A stretch of 64,000 nucleotides of DNA from Saccharothrix luteola (GTDB taxonomy: Bacteria; Actinomycetota; Actinomycetes; Mycobacteriales; Pseudonocardiaceae), in contig NZ_JAJHUO010000023.1 of assembly GCF_020859565.1 (NCBI RefSeq), forward strand, positions 1 through 64,000. Reading direction: 5' to 3'. The notes beneath the pieces were generated by a model. That model worked only from the letters and a program-made list of their open reading frames with translations. It was not told where the DNA came from and searched no databases. Positions 34,189 through 41,922 of this stretch are shown here, piece by piece (position 1 is the stretch's first letter; each line of letters starts with the position of its first letter). A program made the position numbers and the translations under genes.

Positions 34189-35136
34189 GTGAAGCTGCGA
34201 ACGATCTCCATCGCGCTGGTCACCACCGGCGCGCTCCTCGGCTCAGGCGCAGGCCCTGCCACCGCCGCGCCGCCCACCGCACTGGCCGGGCCGAACATCC
34301 CGGTCTCCGCCGTGCAGGCCGACCTGGCCCAGCTCCAGAGCATCGCCACCGCGAACGGCGGCAACCGGGCGCACGGCCGTCCCGGTTACCTGGCCTCGGT
34401 GAACTGGGTGAAGTCCAAGTTGGACGCCGCCGGGTTCACCACCAGGGTGCAGTCGTTCACCAGCAACGGCGCCACCGGCTACAACCTGATCGCCGACTGG
34501 CCCGGCGGCGACCTGAACAACGTGGTCATGCTCGGCGGCCACCTCGACAGCGTGTCGGCGGGCCCGGGCATCAACGACAACGGCACCGGTTCGGCCGGGC
34601 TGCTGGAGGTCGCGCTGGCCGTGCGGTCCAGCGGCTTCCAGCCGACCAAGCACCTGCGCTTCGCCTGGTGGGGCGCGGAGGAGCTGGGCCTGATCGGCTC
34701 GACGTACTACGTGAACTCGCTGTCCACGACGGACCGCTCGCGGATCGACGCGTACCTCAACTTCGACATGATCGGCTCGCCGAACCCGGGTTACTTCGTC
34801 TACAGCGCGTCCGGTCAGCCGTCGGGCTCCCTGCTGCTCCAGCAGGCGCTCCAGGGCTACTTCAGCTCGATCGGCGTGCCGACCGAGCTGACCAGCGTGG
34901 GCGGGCGGTCCGACCACGCGGCGTTCGCGCGGGCGGGCATCCCGGTCGGCGGCACGTTCACCGGCGCCGAGGGCATCAAGACCTCCGCCCAGGCGCAGAA
35001 GTGGGGCGGCTCGGCCGGTGTCGCGTACGACCGCTGCTACCACCGCTCGTGCGACACCTCGTCGAACGTGAACGCGACCGCGCTCGACCGCAACACCGAC
35101 GCCATCGCGCACGCCCTGTGGACGCTGGCGGCCTAG
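34189..35136 (+). CDS. Secreted M28 aminopeptidase
   Basis: About 315 aa. A Sec signal peptide (KLRTISIALVTTGALLGSGAGPATA, cleavage about residue 27) leads into a zinc peptidase. Metal ligands appear as His-Asp in GGHLDSV, Asp in GINDNGTGS, Glu-Glu in WWGAEELGL, Asp in LNFDMIGSP and His in GRSDHAAFARAGIP. The layout matches the Streptomyces griseus aminopeptidase, releasing N-terminal hydrophobic residues outside the cell. GTG 34189 follows GGAG by 5 nt. Its last codons overlap the convergent DUF167 gene by 4 nt. Confidence 0.9.
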   Translation: MKLRTISIALVTTGALLGSGAGPATAAPPTALAGPNIPVSAVQADLAQLQSIATANGGNRAHGRPGYLASVNWVKSKLDAAGFTTRVQSFTSNGATGYNLIADWPGGDLNNVVMLGGHLDSVSAGPGINDNGTGSAGLLEVALAVRSSGFQPTKHLRFAWWGAEELGLIGSTYYVNSLSTTDRSRIDAYLNFDMIGSPNPGYFVYSASGQPSGSLLLQQALQGYFSSIGVPTELTSVGGRSDHAAFARAGIPVGGTFTGAEGIKTSAQAQKWGGSAGVAYDRCYHRSCDTSSNVNATALDRNTDAIAHALWTLAA

Positions 35137-35414
35137 CCGTCCAGCAGCCGCGCCAGCACCTCGGCGACGCCGGCCGGGGCGGGGTCGACCCGCACGACCT
35201 TGTCCCGGCCGCGCTCGCCCGCGACCACCTCGACGTCCTGCTTGCGCACGCCGAACGCCCTGGCCAGCGCCTTGCGGACGGCTTCGTTCGCCTTGCCCTC
35301 CACGGCGGGCGCGGCGACCGCGACGACCAGCGCGCCGTCACCCCACCGGCCGCCGACGGCCTCGCGCTTCGCGCCCGGCTTGACCCTGATCGCGAACCGG
35401 AAGGCGTCAGCCAC
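35133..35414 (-). CDS. DUF167 (YggU) family protein
   Basis: 93 aa, full length for this small conserved family. Typical text is FAIRVKPGAKREAVGG, then GALVVAVAAPAVEGKANEAVRKALA and VVAGERGRDKVVRV. Structure known for homologues, function unknown. The start overlaps the TetR gene upstream by 8 nt, so the two are co-transcribed. Confidence 0.88.
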   Translation of the reverse strand: MADAFRFAIRVKPGAKREAVGGRWGDGALVVAVAAPAVEGKANEAVRKALARAFGVRKQDVEVVAGERGRDKVVRVDPAPAGVAEVLARLLDG

Positions 35415-35955
35415 GGCACAGCACCAGGGTCAGCGTCTCCTCCAACAAGGCCCGCCGCGCCGTGACCAGGTGCGGGGTGGACGACAGCAGCTGGGCCTGC
35501 CCCAGGTAGACCGAGTAGGCGAGCACGGCCCGCCGGCGCGCGACGTCGGCGGCGAAGCCCAGTTCGGCGAACAGCTCCTCCATGTAGCCGATGCGGCGCT
35601 CCGTGACGCGGCCGAGCACCGGCGCCACCGCCGGGTCGTCCTTGGCCGCGAGCATGGCCAGCTCGACCGCGCTGTGCTCGACGTCCTCCAGCACGGTGGA
35701 GAACAGCAGCCGCAGCCTCTCCAACGGCCCCGACGCCGACTCCACGAGCTCGATCACGGCCTCGGTGTGCGCGCGTTCCCAGCGTTCGAGGGTGGCCTTG
35801 AGCAGGGCTTCCCGGTTGGGGAAGTGCCAGTAGGCGCTGCCCTTGGTCGCACCCATGCGCGCCGCGAGCGGTTCCACCGCCACGGCCGCGACCCCACCCT
35901 CGACCAGCGCTTGCAGGGCCACCCGGGTCCAGTCGTCGCGCGTCCGCCGTGCCAT
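35407..35955 (-). CDS. TetR-family transcriptional regulator
   Basis: About 182 aa. The N-terminal DNA-binding domain is DWTRVALQALVEGGVAAVAVEPLAARMGATKGSAYWHF with the recognition turn KGSAYWHFPNREALL; the rest is a helical effector domain. ATG 35955 opens at MARRTRDDW; upstream in-frame codons lie within the operator palindrome. It is divergent from the SRPBCC-like gene across a 45-bp nested palindrome, implying autoregulation and control of that neighbour. DUF167 follows on the same transcript. Confidence 0.9.
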   Translation of the reverse strand: MARRTRDDWTRVALQALVEGGVAAVAVEPLAARMGATKGSAYWHFPNREALLKATLERWERAHTEAVIELVESASGPLERLRLLFSTVLEDVEHSAVELAMLAAKDDPAVAPVLGRVTERRIGYMEELFAELGFAADVARRRAVLAYSVYLGQAQLLSSTPHLVTARRALLEETLTLVLCRG

Positions 35956-35957
35956 GA

Positions 35958-36002
35958 CTCCGTACGCTACCGTATGGACAAACCATACGGTTCCGTACGG
36001 AG
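35958..36002. promoter_or_regulatory. 45-bp nested operator palindrome
   Basis: Inner arms CCGTATGG (35970-35977) and CCATACGG (35983-35990) pair perfectly around ACAAA. Outer arms CTCCGTACG (35958-35966) and CGTACGGAG (35994-36002) are also perfect and share the same centre (35980). The inner and outer half-sites are variants of CCGTAYG, suggesting binding of two regulator dimers. It fills the gap between the TetR and SRPBCC-like genes. Confidence 0.7.
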
Positions 36003-36013
36003 GTGGGGTCGTG

Positions 36014-36475
36014 ATGATCGAGAACGTGCACACCCGGTTGTTCCCCGACAGCGCGGGGCTGGTCGACCGGGTCGTCGAGCTGTGGCCGTCCGACCGGTGG
36101 CCGCCCCTGGTGCTGGACCGGCCGCTCGGCGTCGGCGCGGACGGCGGGCACGCGTTCGTGCGCTACCGCTGCACCGCCCACGTGCCAGGTCAGCGCGCCG
36201 AGTTCGCCTTCGACCCGCGCATCGGCATGATCGGCGGGCACGTCCTGGAAGCGGTCCCGGGAGGGTTGCGGCACACTCTCACCGGTCGGCCGCGCGGCCT
36301 GATGCGGCTGGCCTGGCCGCTGGCCGTGCGGTGGTTGCACGACGCCCTGATCGAGGACCTGTTCGACGACGCCGCCCGCGCCGCCGGCCACCCGCCCGTG
36401 CGGCCGGCCAAGTGGTCGGCCTGGGTCCGGTTGCTGCGCGCGGTCGGGAAGAGGGCGGCCCGGCAGCCCGCTTGA
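36014..36475 (+). CDS. Hypothetical SRPBCC-like protein
   Basis: About 153 aa, soluble. It begins IENVHTRLFPDSAGLVDRVVELWPSDRWPPLVLDRP and has a mixed alpha/beta pattern with a C-terminal amphipathic helix segment (LIEDLFDDAARAAG), like small polyketide-cyclase/START-type proteins of actinobacteria; the family assignment is tentative. ATG 36014 and GTG 36011 are both in frame; the GGAGGTGGGG ribosome site partly lies in the right end of the operator. Expected to be derepressed when the divergent TetR protein binds its ligand. Confidence 0.65.
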   Translation: MIENVHTRLFPDSAGLVDRVVELWPSDRWPPLVLDRPLGVGADGGHAFVRYRCTAHVPGQRAEFAFDPRIGMIGGHVLEAVPGGLRHTLTGRPRGLMRLAWPLAVRWLHDALIEDLFDDAARAAGHPPVRPAKWSAWVRLLRAVGKRAARQPA

Positions 36476-36543
36476 CCGGATTTCCTCCACAACCCCCGGT
36501 CTCGTCCGTCTACCCGTTACCGGGACCAGAGGGGGGAGGGTTC

Positions 36544-37104
36544 GTGACGCCGGAGGATCCCGACGACCACGCGGCCACCTTCAGCGACTTCTACCACCGG
36601 GAACGCACCCGGCTGTTCCGCTTCGCGGCGGTGATGTCGCCGCACCTGGACCACGAGTCCGCGGTGCAGGAGGCGTTCGTCGGCGCGTGGCGGAACTGGC
36701 CGGTGATCGCTCCCGGTTCCAGACGTGCTTGGCTGGTGAAGACGATCCGCAACCTGCTGGTGGACCAGGCCCGTCGGCGGGAGCGGCCGGGTGACCTCAC
36801 CGACGAGGTGGTCGCCCGGCAGCGCGGCACGTACCGGATCCTGGTGCCCAAGCAGCGGGACGCCGAGACGTGGCACGAGCTGGTCAGCACGCTGGCGGCG
36901 GTCGCGAACCTGCCGGACCACCTGCGCACCGCGCTGGTCCTGCGGTTCTGGGACTTCGACGACGACGAGATCGCCGACGTGCTGGGCTGCCGGCGCGCGT
37001 CCGTGCGGCGGTACGTGTCGCAGGCGCGGGCGTGGGTCAGCGAGCGGGTCGGCAACGAGGAACGACGGGTGCGCGGCTCCCAGCGCGGGAAGGAGACGTC
37101 ATGA
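36544..37104 (+). CDS. SigE-like RNA polymerase sigma factor
   Basis: About 186 aa with both ECF regions. Region 2: FSDFYHRERTRLFRFAAVMS, HESAVQEAFVGAWRNW and RRAWLVKTIRNLLVDQARR. Region 4: LPDHLRTALVLRFWDFDDDEIADVLGCRRASVRRYVSQARAWV. GTG 36544 is preceded by GGGGGGAGGG. The gene overlaps the next sigma gene by 4 nt (ATGA), an unusual pairing since no anti-sigma gene is present. Confidence 0.85.
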   Translation: MTPEDPDDHAATFSDFYHRERTRLFRFAAVMSPHLDHESAVQEAFVGAWRNWPVIAPGSRRAWLVKTIRNLLVDQARRRERPGDLTDEVVARQRGTYRILVPKQRDAETWHELVSTLAAVANLPDHLRTALVLRFWDFDDDEIADVLGCRRASVRRYVSQARAWVSERVGNEERRVRGSQRGKETS

Positions 37105-37769
37105 CCGACGAGCTGGATCCCCGACTCGACCACCTGCGCGCCGAACTGGTCGAGGCCATCCCGGAGGACCCCGGCACGGACCACCTCGGCGTGGCGGCGA
37201 TCATGGCGCAGGCGACGAGGCACGAGCGGCAGGCGGCGCTGGTCGAGGCCGCGCGGGCCGGTTCACGGGTGGCGCTGGACTCCCTGGTCGCCGAGCTGAC
37301 CCCGCTCGTGTGGCACGTGGCCAGGGGCAACGGCCTCGACCAGGCCACCGCCGAGGACGTCGTGCAGACCGTGTGGCTGAGCCTGCTGCGCCACCTGGAC
37401 CGCCTGACCGAGCCGCGGGCCGTCGCCGGCTGGCTGATCGTGGCGACGCGGCGCGAGGCCCAACGTGCCTGGCGCGACCGCAACGGCCGCCCCGCCCTGT
37501 CCACGGACTCGGCCGTCGACATGCCCGACGACCGCTGGCTTCCGGAGCCTGAAGCCCTGCGCGACGATCGCGACCGCCGCCTTTGGCACGCGTTCAACGC
37601 CATGCCCCGGCGCTGCCAGGAGTTGCTGCGCCTGACCGTCCTGGCGGGCCGGGCCGAGTACCGGGCCGTGGCCGAGGCCCTGTCCATGCCGCGCGGCTCG
37701 ATCGGCCCGACCAGGGGCCGCTGCCTGCACCAGCTGAAGGCCCGGTTGGAACAGGACGACGTCCGCTGA
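37101..37769 (+). CDS. Second ECF-type sigma factor, coupled to the first
   Basis: About 222 aa. After a ~45-residue N-terminal extension with no known domain, region 2 is ALDSLVAELTPLVWHVARGNGLDQATAEDVVQTVWLSLL with GWLIVATRREAQRAWR; region 4 is MPRRCQELLRLTVLAGRAEYRAVAEALSMPRGSIGPTRGRCL. Both promoter-contact regions are intact. Start ATG 37101 overlaps the preceding sigma stop. The pair could act independently or as a two-part sigma; this is speculation. It is followed by the composite repeat region. Confidence 0.85.
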   Translation: MTDELDPRLDHLRAELVEAIPEDPGTDHLGVAAIMAQATRHERQAALVEAARAGSRVALDSLVAELTPLVWHVARGNGLDQATAEDVVQTVWLSLLRHLDRLTEPRAVAGWLIVATRREAQRAWRDRNGRPALSTDSAVDMPDDRWLPEPEALRDDRDRRLWHAFNAMPRRCQELLRLTVLAGRAEYRAVAEALSMPRGSIGPTRGRCLHQLKARLEQDDVR

Positions 37770-37950
37770 CGACGTTCGCCGACAACGTCCGCCGGCGGCG
37801 ACGATCTCGTGGGGCGCCGCCGGGTTGTTTCCGGACAGCTTCGCCAGGTTGTTCGGGTAGAAGCTGGAAAAGCATGTCCTCGCCGGACGGGCAGATCAGC
37901 AGGATGACCCCAACTACCCCTGGATGCTGCGGGTCCGTCGTTGGTCCGGG

Positions 37951-38003
37951 TTTCGTGTCATCCCACCGACCTCCACAAGGGCTACCACACGTATCAAGGG
38001 GGG
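37951..38003 (+). repeat. Composite repeat unit 1
   Basis: Carries the invariant block CGTGTCATCCCACCGACCT followed by a variable 8-nt part, GCTACC and TCAAGGGGGG. Pairs with unit 2 across a ~37-nt loop. Confidence 0.8.
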
Positions 38004-38040
38004 CGCCCACAGTCGAAGCCGCGGGTATCGGTGAACTACG

Positions 38041-38093
38041 CCCCCCTTGACACGCGCGGTAGGGCTGCGCCAGGTCGGCGGGATGACACGAAG
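38041..38093 (-). repeat. Composite repeat unit 2
   Basis: Inverse orientation. On the minus strand it reads CGTGTCATCCCGCCGACCT, then CCCTACCG and GTCAAGGGGGG. It is closest in sequence to unit 3. Confidence 0.8.
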
Positions 38094-38210
38094 CCCTCCT
38101 TCTAGGGGAAGGGCATGCCAGTGGACGGTCCGGGGGTCGCCGGCGGGCCCGGGGTCGGGTCGGGCCGGGGCGTGTGCGGCCGCTGATGCCCTCACCTCCC
38201 CAAAGGGAGG

Positions 38211-38264
38211 GCTTCGTGTCATCCCGCCGACCTGGCTTTGCCCTACCGCACGGGTCAAGGGGGC
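38211..38264 (+). repeat. Composite repeat unit 3
   Basis: Reads CGTGTCATCCCGCCGACCT, then GCCCTACCGCACGGGTCAAG. Pairs with unit 4 across a ~35-nt loop, and with unit 2 across the centre of the element. Confidence 0.8.
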
Positions 38265-38299
38265 ACTTTCCACCCCAACAGGAACGATGGGCTGGAACC

Positions 38300-38355
38300 G
38301 CCCCCTTGACCCGTGCGGTAGCCCGGAGGGAGGTCGGTGGGATGACACGAAACCC
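38300..38355 (-). repeat. Composite repeat unit 4
   Basis: Inverse orientation. On the minus strand it reads CGTGTCATCCCACCGACCT, then GGGCTACCGCACGGGTCAAG. It is closest to unit 1, consistent with duplication of the half element as an inverted copy. Confidence 0.8.
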
Positions 38356-38550
38356 GGACCAACAACGGACCCGGCACAGAACCACCTAACCCCGGGTCAT
38401 CCTGCTGATCTGCCCGTCCGGCGAGGACAGCTTTTGAAGCTTCTACTCCAACCGCTGCCCCACACATAACCAGGCATCGTGCCCCCGACCGACCGACCGA
38501 CCGACCGGCCGACCGGCCGAGGCGAGCGCCAAACGCCCGGGCCTGAACCC

Positions 38551-41500
38551 TCAGACCTTGACCACCGCGACCCGGACCTTCTGACCCTCGCCGACCACGC
38601 CGTCCGAGCCCTCGGCGACCTCGCCGTACTCGACCGACCCGGCCAACGTCTCCTCCTTCACGAACGCCTCGAACCGGCGCACCGCGTCCTCCACCGCCGG
38701 CGGCACCTGCACCGTCAACGCGATCCGGTCCGACACGTCCAGCCCGGCGTCCTTGCGCGCCTGCTGCACGACACGCACGAGGTCGCGGGCCACGCCCTCG
38801 GCGGCCAGCTCCTCCGTCACCGCGGTGTCCAGCACGACCAGCCCGCCGCTGTTCGGCAGCGCCGCCGTCGCGCCCTGGTCGGTGGCGACCAGCCGCTGCT
38901 CGTACTCCTCCGGGAACAGCTCGATCCCGGCGGCCACGACGCGACCGTCCACCTCCTGCCAGTCACCCGCCTTCACGGCCTTGATGACCTTCTGCACGTC
39001 CGGCCCGAGCCGGGGACCGGCGGCACGCGCGTTGACCGCCAGCTGGAAGTGGCCGTGCGCGTCCACGTCCGTGGTGAGCTCGACCTCCTTGACGTTCACC
39101 TCGTCCCGCAGGATCCCGGTGAACGACTCCAGCTGCGCCACCTCACCGGAAGCGATCACGAGCTTCGCCAACGGCAACCTCACCCGCAGCTTGTTCGACT
39201 TCCGCAGCGACAACGCCGTGGACGCCACCTGCCGCACCTGGTCCATCGCGGCCACCAGGGCGTCGTCCGCGGGCAGGTCGGAGGCCACCGGGTAGTCGGC
39301 CAGGTGCACCGACCGGCCACCGGTCAACCCGCGCCACACCGACTCGGTGGTCAGCGGCAGCAACGGCGCGGCCACCCGGCACACGACCTCCAGCACGGTG
39401 TGCAGCGTGTCGATCGCGTCCTGGTCGCCGGACCAGAACCGGTCGCGCGAACGCCGCACGTACCAGTTGGTCAGCACCTCCAGGAACTCGCGGATCGACG
39501 CGCACGCGCCCGAGATGTCGTACAGGTCCAGCTGCGCGGTCACCCCGGCCACCAGGTCGTGCGTCTTCGCCAGCACGTACCGGTCCAGCACGTGCTGCGA
39601 CGACGTCCGCCAGTGCCCCTCGACCCCGTCCGCGTTGGCGTACAGGGCCAGGAAGTACCAGGAGTTCCACAGCGGCAGCACGGCCTGGCGCACCGCGTCG
39701 CGGATGCCGCGCTCGGTCACCACCAGGTCGCCGCCGCGCAGGATCGGCGAGGCCATCAGGAACCAGCGCATGGCGTCCGAGCCGTCGCGGTGGAACACCT
39801 CGTTGACGTCCGGGTAGTTCTGGCGCGACTTGGACATCTTCTGCCCGTCGTCGCCCAGCACGATCCCGTGCGCCACGCAGTTGCGGAACGCGGGCCGGTC
39901 GAACAGCGCCGTGGCCAGCACGTGCATGGTGTAGAACCAGCCGCGCGTCTGGCCGTTGTACTCGACGATGAAGTCGCCCGGGTAGTGGTCCTCGAACCAC
40001 TGGGCGTTCTCGAACGGGTAGTGGACCTGGGCGAACGACATCGAGCCGGACTCGAACCAGCAGTCCAGCACCTCGGGCACGCGCCGCATCACCGACTGCC
40101 CGGTCGGGTCGTCGGGGTTCGGCCGGGTCAGGTCGTCGATCGTGGGCCGGTGCAGGTCGGTCGGGCGCACGCCGAAGTCGCGCTCCAGCTCGTCCAGCGA
40201 GCCGTAGACGTCCACCCGCGGGTACGCCGGGTCGTCCGACACCCACACCGGGATCGGCGAGCCCCAGAACCGGTTGCGGGAGATGTTCCAGTCGCGGGCG
40301 TTCTCCAGCCACTTGCCGAACTGGCCGTCCTTGATGTGCTCGGGCACCCAGTTGATCTGCTGGTTCAGCTCGACCATCCGGTCCTTGAACTGCGAGACCG
40401 CGACGAACCACGACGACACGGCGCGCTGGATCAGCGCGTTGTCGCACCGCCAGCAGTGCGGGTACGGGTGGTCGTAGGTCTCGTGGCGCAGCAGCAGGCC
40501 CGCTTCCTTCAGGTCGCGGATGATCGGCTTGTTGGCCTCGAAGACCTGCAACCCCTCGTACGGCGGCACCTCGGCGGTGAACCGGCCGTGCGCGTCGACC
40601 GGCACGACGACCTCGATGCCGGCCGCGTCCGTGACGAGCTTGTCCTCCTCACCGAAGGCGGGCGCGATGTGCACCATGCCCGTGCCGTCCTCGGTGGTGA
40701 CGTAGTCGGCGGCCAGCACCTGGTGCGCGTTCTCCCGGCCGACGAAGAAGTCGAACGGCGGCGCGTACTTGCGGCCCACCAGGTCGGCGCCCTTGCACCG
40801 GGCCACGACCGGCGGCTCCTCGCCCAGCTCGCGGGCGTAGGCGGGCACGCGCGCCTCGGCGAGCAGGTAGCGCTCGCCGTTCGCCTCGACCGTCACGTAG
40901 TCCACGTCCGGGTGCACGGCGGCGGCCAGGTTGGACGGCAGCGTCCACGGCGTCGTCGTCCAGACCAGGGCCAGCTCGCCGGTCTCCAGGCGCAGGCCGA
41001 CGGTCACCGCCGGGTCCTGCCGGTCCCGGTAGGTGTCGTCCATCTTGGTCTCGGTGTTGGACAGCGGCGTCTCGCAGCGCCAGCAGTACCAGAGCACCCG
41101 GAAGCCCTCGTAGACCAGGCCCTTGTCCCACAGGGTCTTGAAGGCCCACATGACGCTTTCCATGTAGTCCAGGTCGAGGGTCTTGTAGTCGTTGTCGAAG
41201 TCCACCCAGCGGGCCTGCCGGGTCACGTACTCGCGCCACTGGTCGGTGTAGCGCAGCACCGAGGTGCGGCAGGCCTCGTTGAACTTCTCGATCCCGAACG
41301 CCTCGATCTCGCTCTTGGACGAGAACCCGAGCTGCTTCTCCGCCTCGACCTCGGCGGGCAGGCCGTGGGTGTCCCAGCCGAAGCGGCGCTCGACGTGCTT
41401 GCCGCGCATGGTCTGGTAGCGCGGGACGACGTCCTTGACGTAGCCGGTGAGCAGGTGGCCGTAGTGCGGCAGGCCGTTGGCGAACGGCGGGCCGTCGTAG

Positions 41501-41658
41501 AAGACGAACTCGTTCGCCCCGTTGTCCCCGGCCGGGCGGGCGTCGATCGAGGCCTGGAACGTCCGGTCGGACTTCCAGAAGTCGAGGACACCCTCCTCGA
41601 GGGCGGGGAAGGACGGCTGGGAGGGAACGGAACCCTCGCCTGCCTTCGGGTAGGCCAT
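38551..41658 (-). CDS. ileS: Isoleucyl-tRNA synthetase
   Basis: About 1035 aa class I synthetase charging tRNA-Ile. The HIGH-like motif is PPFANGLPHYGHLLTG (about residues 57-72) and the KMSKS loop is DDGQKMSKSRQNYPD (about 595). The editing domain lies between (TTPWTLPSNLAAAVHP). WYCWRCETPLSNTE and HCWRCDNALIQ supply zinc-type cysteines. Length and motifs fit the IleS2/eukaryote-like type, which is often less sensitive to mupirocin. Expression is controlled by a T-box leader. ATG 41658 follows GAGGAG. Confidence 0.95.
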   Translation of the reverse strand: MAYPKAGEGSVPSQPSFPALEEGVLDFWKSDRTFQASIDARPAGDNGANEFVFYDGPPFANGLPHYGHLLTGYVKDVVPRYQTMRGKHVERRFGWDTHGLPAEVEAEKQLGFSSKSEIEAFGIEKFNEACRTSVLRYTDQWREYVTRQARWVDFDNDYKTLDLDYMESVMWAFKTLWDKGLVYEGFRVLWYCWRCETPLSNTETKMDDTYRDRQDPAVTVGLRLETGELALVWTTTPWTLPSNLAAAVHPDVDYVTVEANGERYLLAEARVPAYARELGEEPPVVARCKGADLVGRKYAPPFDFFVGRENAHQVLAADYVTTEDGTGMVHIAPAFGEEDKLVTDAAGIEVVVPVDAHGRFTAEVPPYEGLQVFEANKPIIRDLKEAGLLLRHETYDHPYPHCWRCDNALIQRAVSSWFVAVSQFKDRMVELNQQINWVPEHIKDGQFGKWLENARDWNISRNRFWGSPIPVWVSDDPAYPRVDVYGSLDELERDFGVRPTDLHRPTIDDLTRPNPDDPTGQSVMRRVPEVLDCWFESGSMSFAQVHYPFENAQWFEDHYPGDFIVEYNGQTRGWFYTMHVLATALFDRPAFRNCVAHGIVLGDDGQKMSKSRQNYPDVNEVFHRDGSDAMRWFLMASPILRGGDLVVTERGIRDAVRQAVLPLWNSWYFLALYANADGVEGHWRTSSQHVLDRYVLAKTHDLVAGVTAQLDLYDISGACASIREFLEVLTNWYVRRSRDRFWSGDQDAIDTLHTVLEVVCRVAAPLLPLTTESVWRGLTGGRSVHLADYPVASDLPADDALVAAMDQVRQVASTALSLRKSNKLRVRLPLAKLVIASGEVAQLESFTGILRDEVNVKEVELTTDVDAHGHFQLAVNARAAGPRLGPDVQKVIKAVKAGDWQEVDGRVVAAGIELFPEEYEQRLVATDQGATAALPNSGGLVVLDTAVTEELAAEGVARDLVRVVQQARKDAGLDVSDRIALTVQVPPAVEDAVRRFEAFVKEETLAGSVEYGEVAEGSDGVVGEGQKVRVAVVKV

Positions 41659-41665
41659 CGTGCTG

Positions 41666-41870
41666 CTCCTCGCGTGCGTCCAACCGGCTCACGGGGACGA
41701 CGCGCCGGTCAGGCGCACCGCGGTACCACCCCGCTTGCCAGGGCGCGAAGGCACTGGCCTCTCTTCGACGGCTGTGACGGGCCGCTCCCGTCCGGTTCTA
41801 CTGGGGCTCGCGCCCGTTCTTCCGGAGGCTCCCCGGTGATGGCCGGATCAACGCCGTGCTACCACCCAGG
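41666..41870 (-). ncRNA. T-box riboswitch (Ile) in ileS leader
   Basis: The minus-strand leader carries the T-box sequence GGGTGGTACCGCGG (around 41718-41732), which pairs with the uncharged tRNA acceptor end. Upstream, two ATC triplets (41846-41848 and 41838-41840, read on the minus strand) lie where the short Stem I specifier of actinobacterial ileS T-boxes is expected. The leader ends at the ileS Shine-Dalgarno GAGGAG, and no U-tract terminator is visible, consistent with translational control. Uncharged tRNA-Ile should raise expression. Boundaries are approximate. Confidence 0.85.
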
Positions 41871-41922
41871 GTAGCCGAACCGCGCAAACCACTTTGACCG
41901 GTTCCCTCCGGGCGGCGAGGGC

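Larger units (their letters stand above)
37857..38447. repeat. 590-bp composite inverted repeat
   Basis: The whole segment is an imperfect palindrome centred near 38152. The outer arms 37857-38003 and 38300-38447 are inverted copies (shared blocks include GTAGAAGCT, a 31-base block beginning CTCGCCGGACGGGCAG, and GTTGGTCCGGGTTTCGTG). Inner parts 38041-38125 and about 38180-38264 are also inverted copies. Four copies of a ~52-nt unit alternate in orientation (+,-,+,-), so each half can also fold into its own long hairpin. It may be a MITE-like element, a structured RNA or a protein-binding array; no transposase is present. Confidence 0.8.
37770..38550. other. Long intergenic region without genes
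   Basis: 781 bp between the second sigma gene and the end of ileS. Open frames here (for example 37594-38385 on the minus strand) are created by the repeats and have no coding character. The region holds the composite palindrome 37857-38447. The flanks 37770-37856 and 38448-38550 show nothing recognisable except a CCGA-rich run at about 38486-38520. Confidence 0.8.

Noticed and set aside
37594..38385. 263-aa minus-strand open frame over the repeat region
   Set aside because: Formed by the repeat units themselves; repeated peptide segments mirror the DNA palindrome and no codon bias is evident.
37857..38447. Insertion sequence
   Set aside because: There are long inverted arms but no transposase reading frame and no visible target duplication.
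38479..41874. 1131-aa plus-strand open frame across ileS
   Set aside because: Shadow of ileS with low-complexity composition; ileS has all catalytic motifs.
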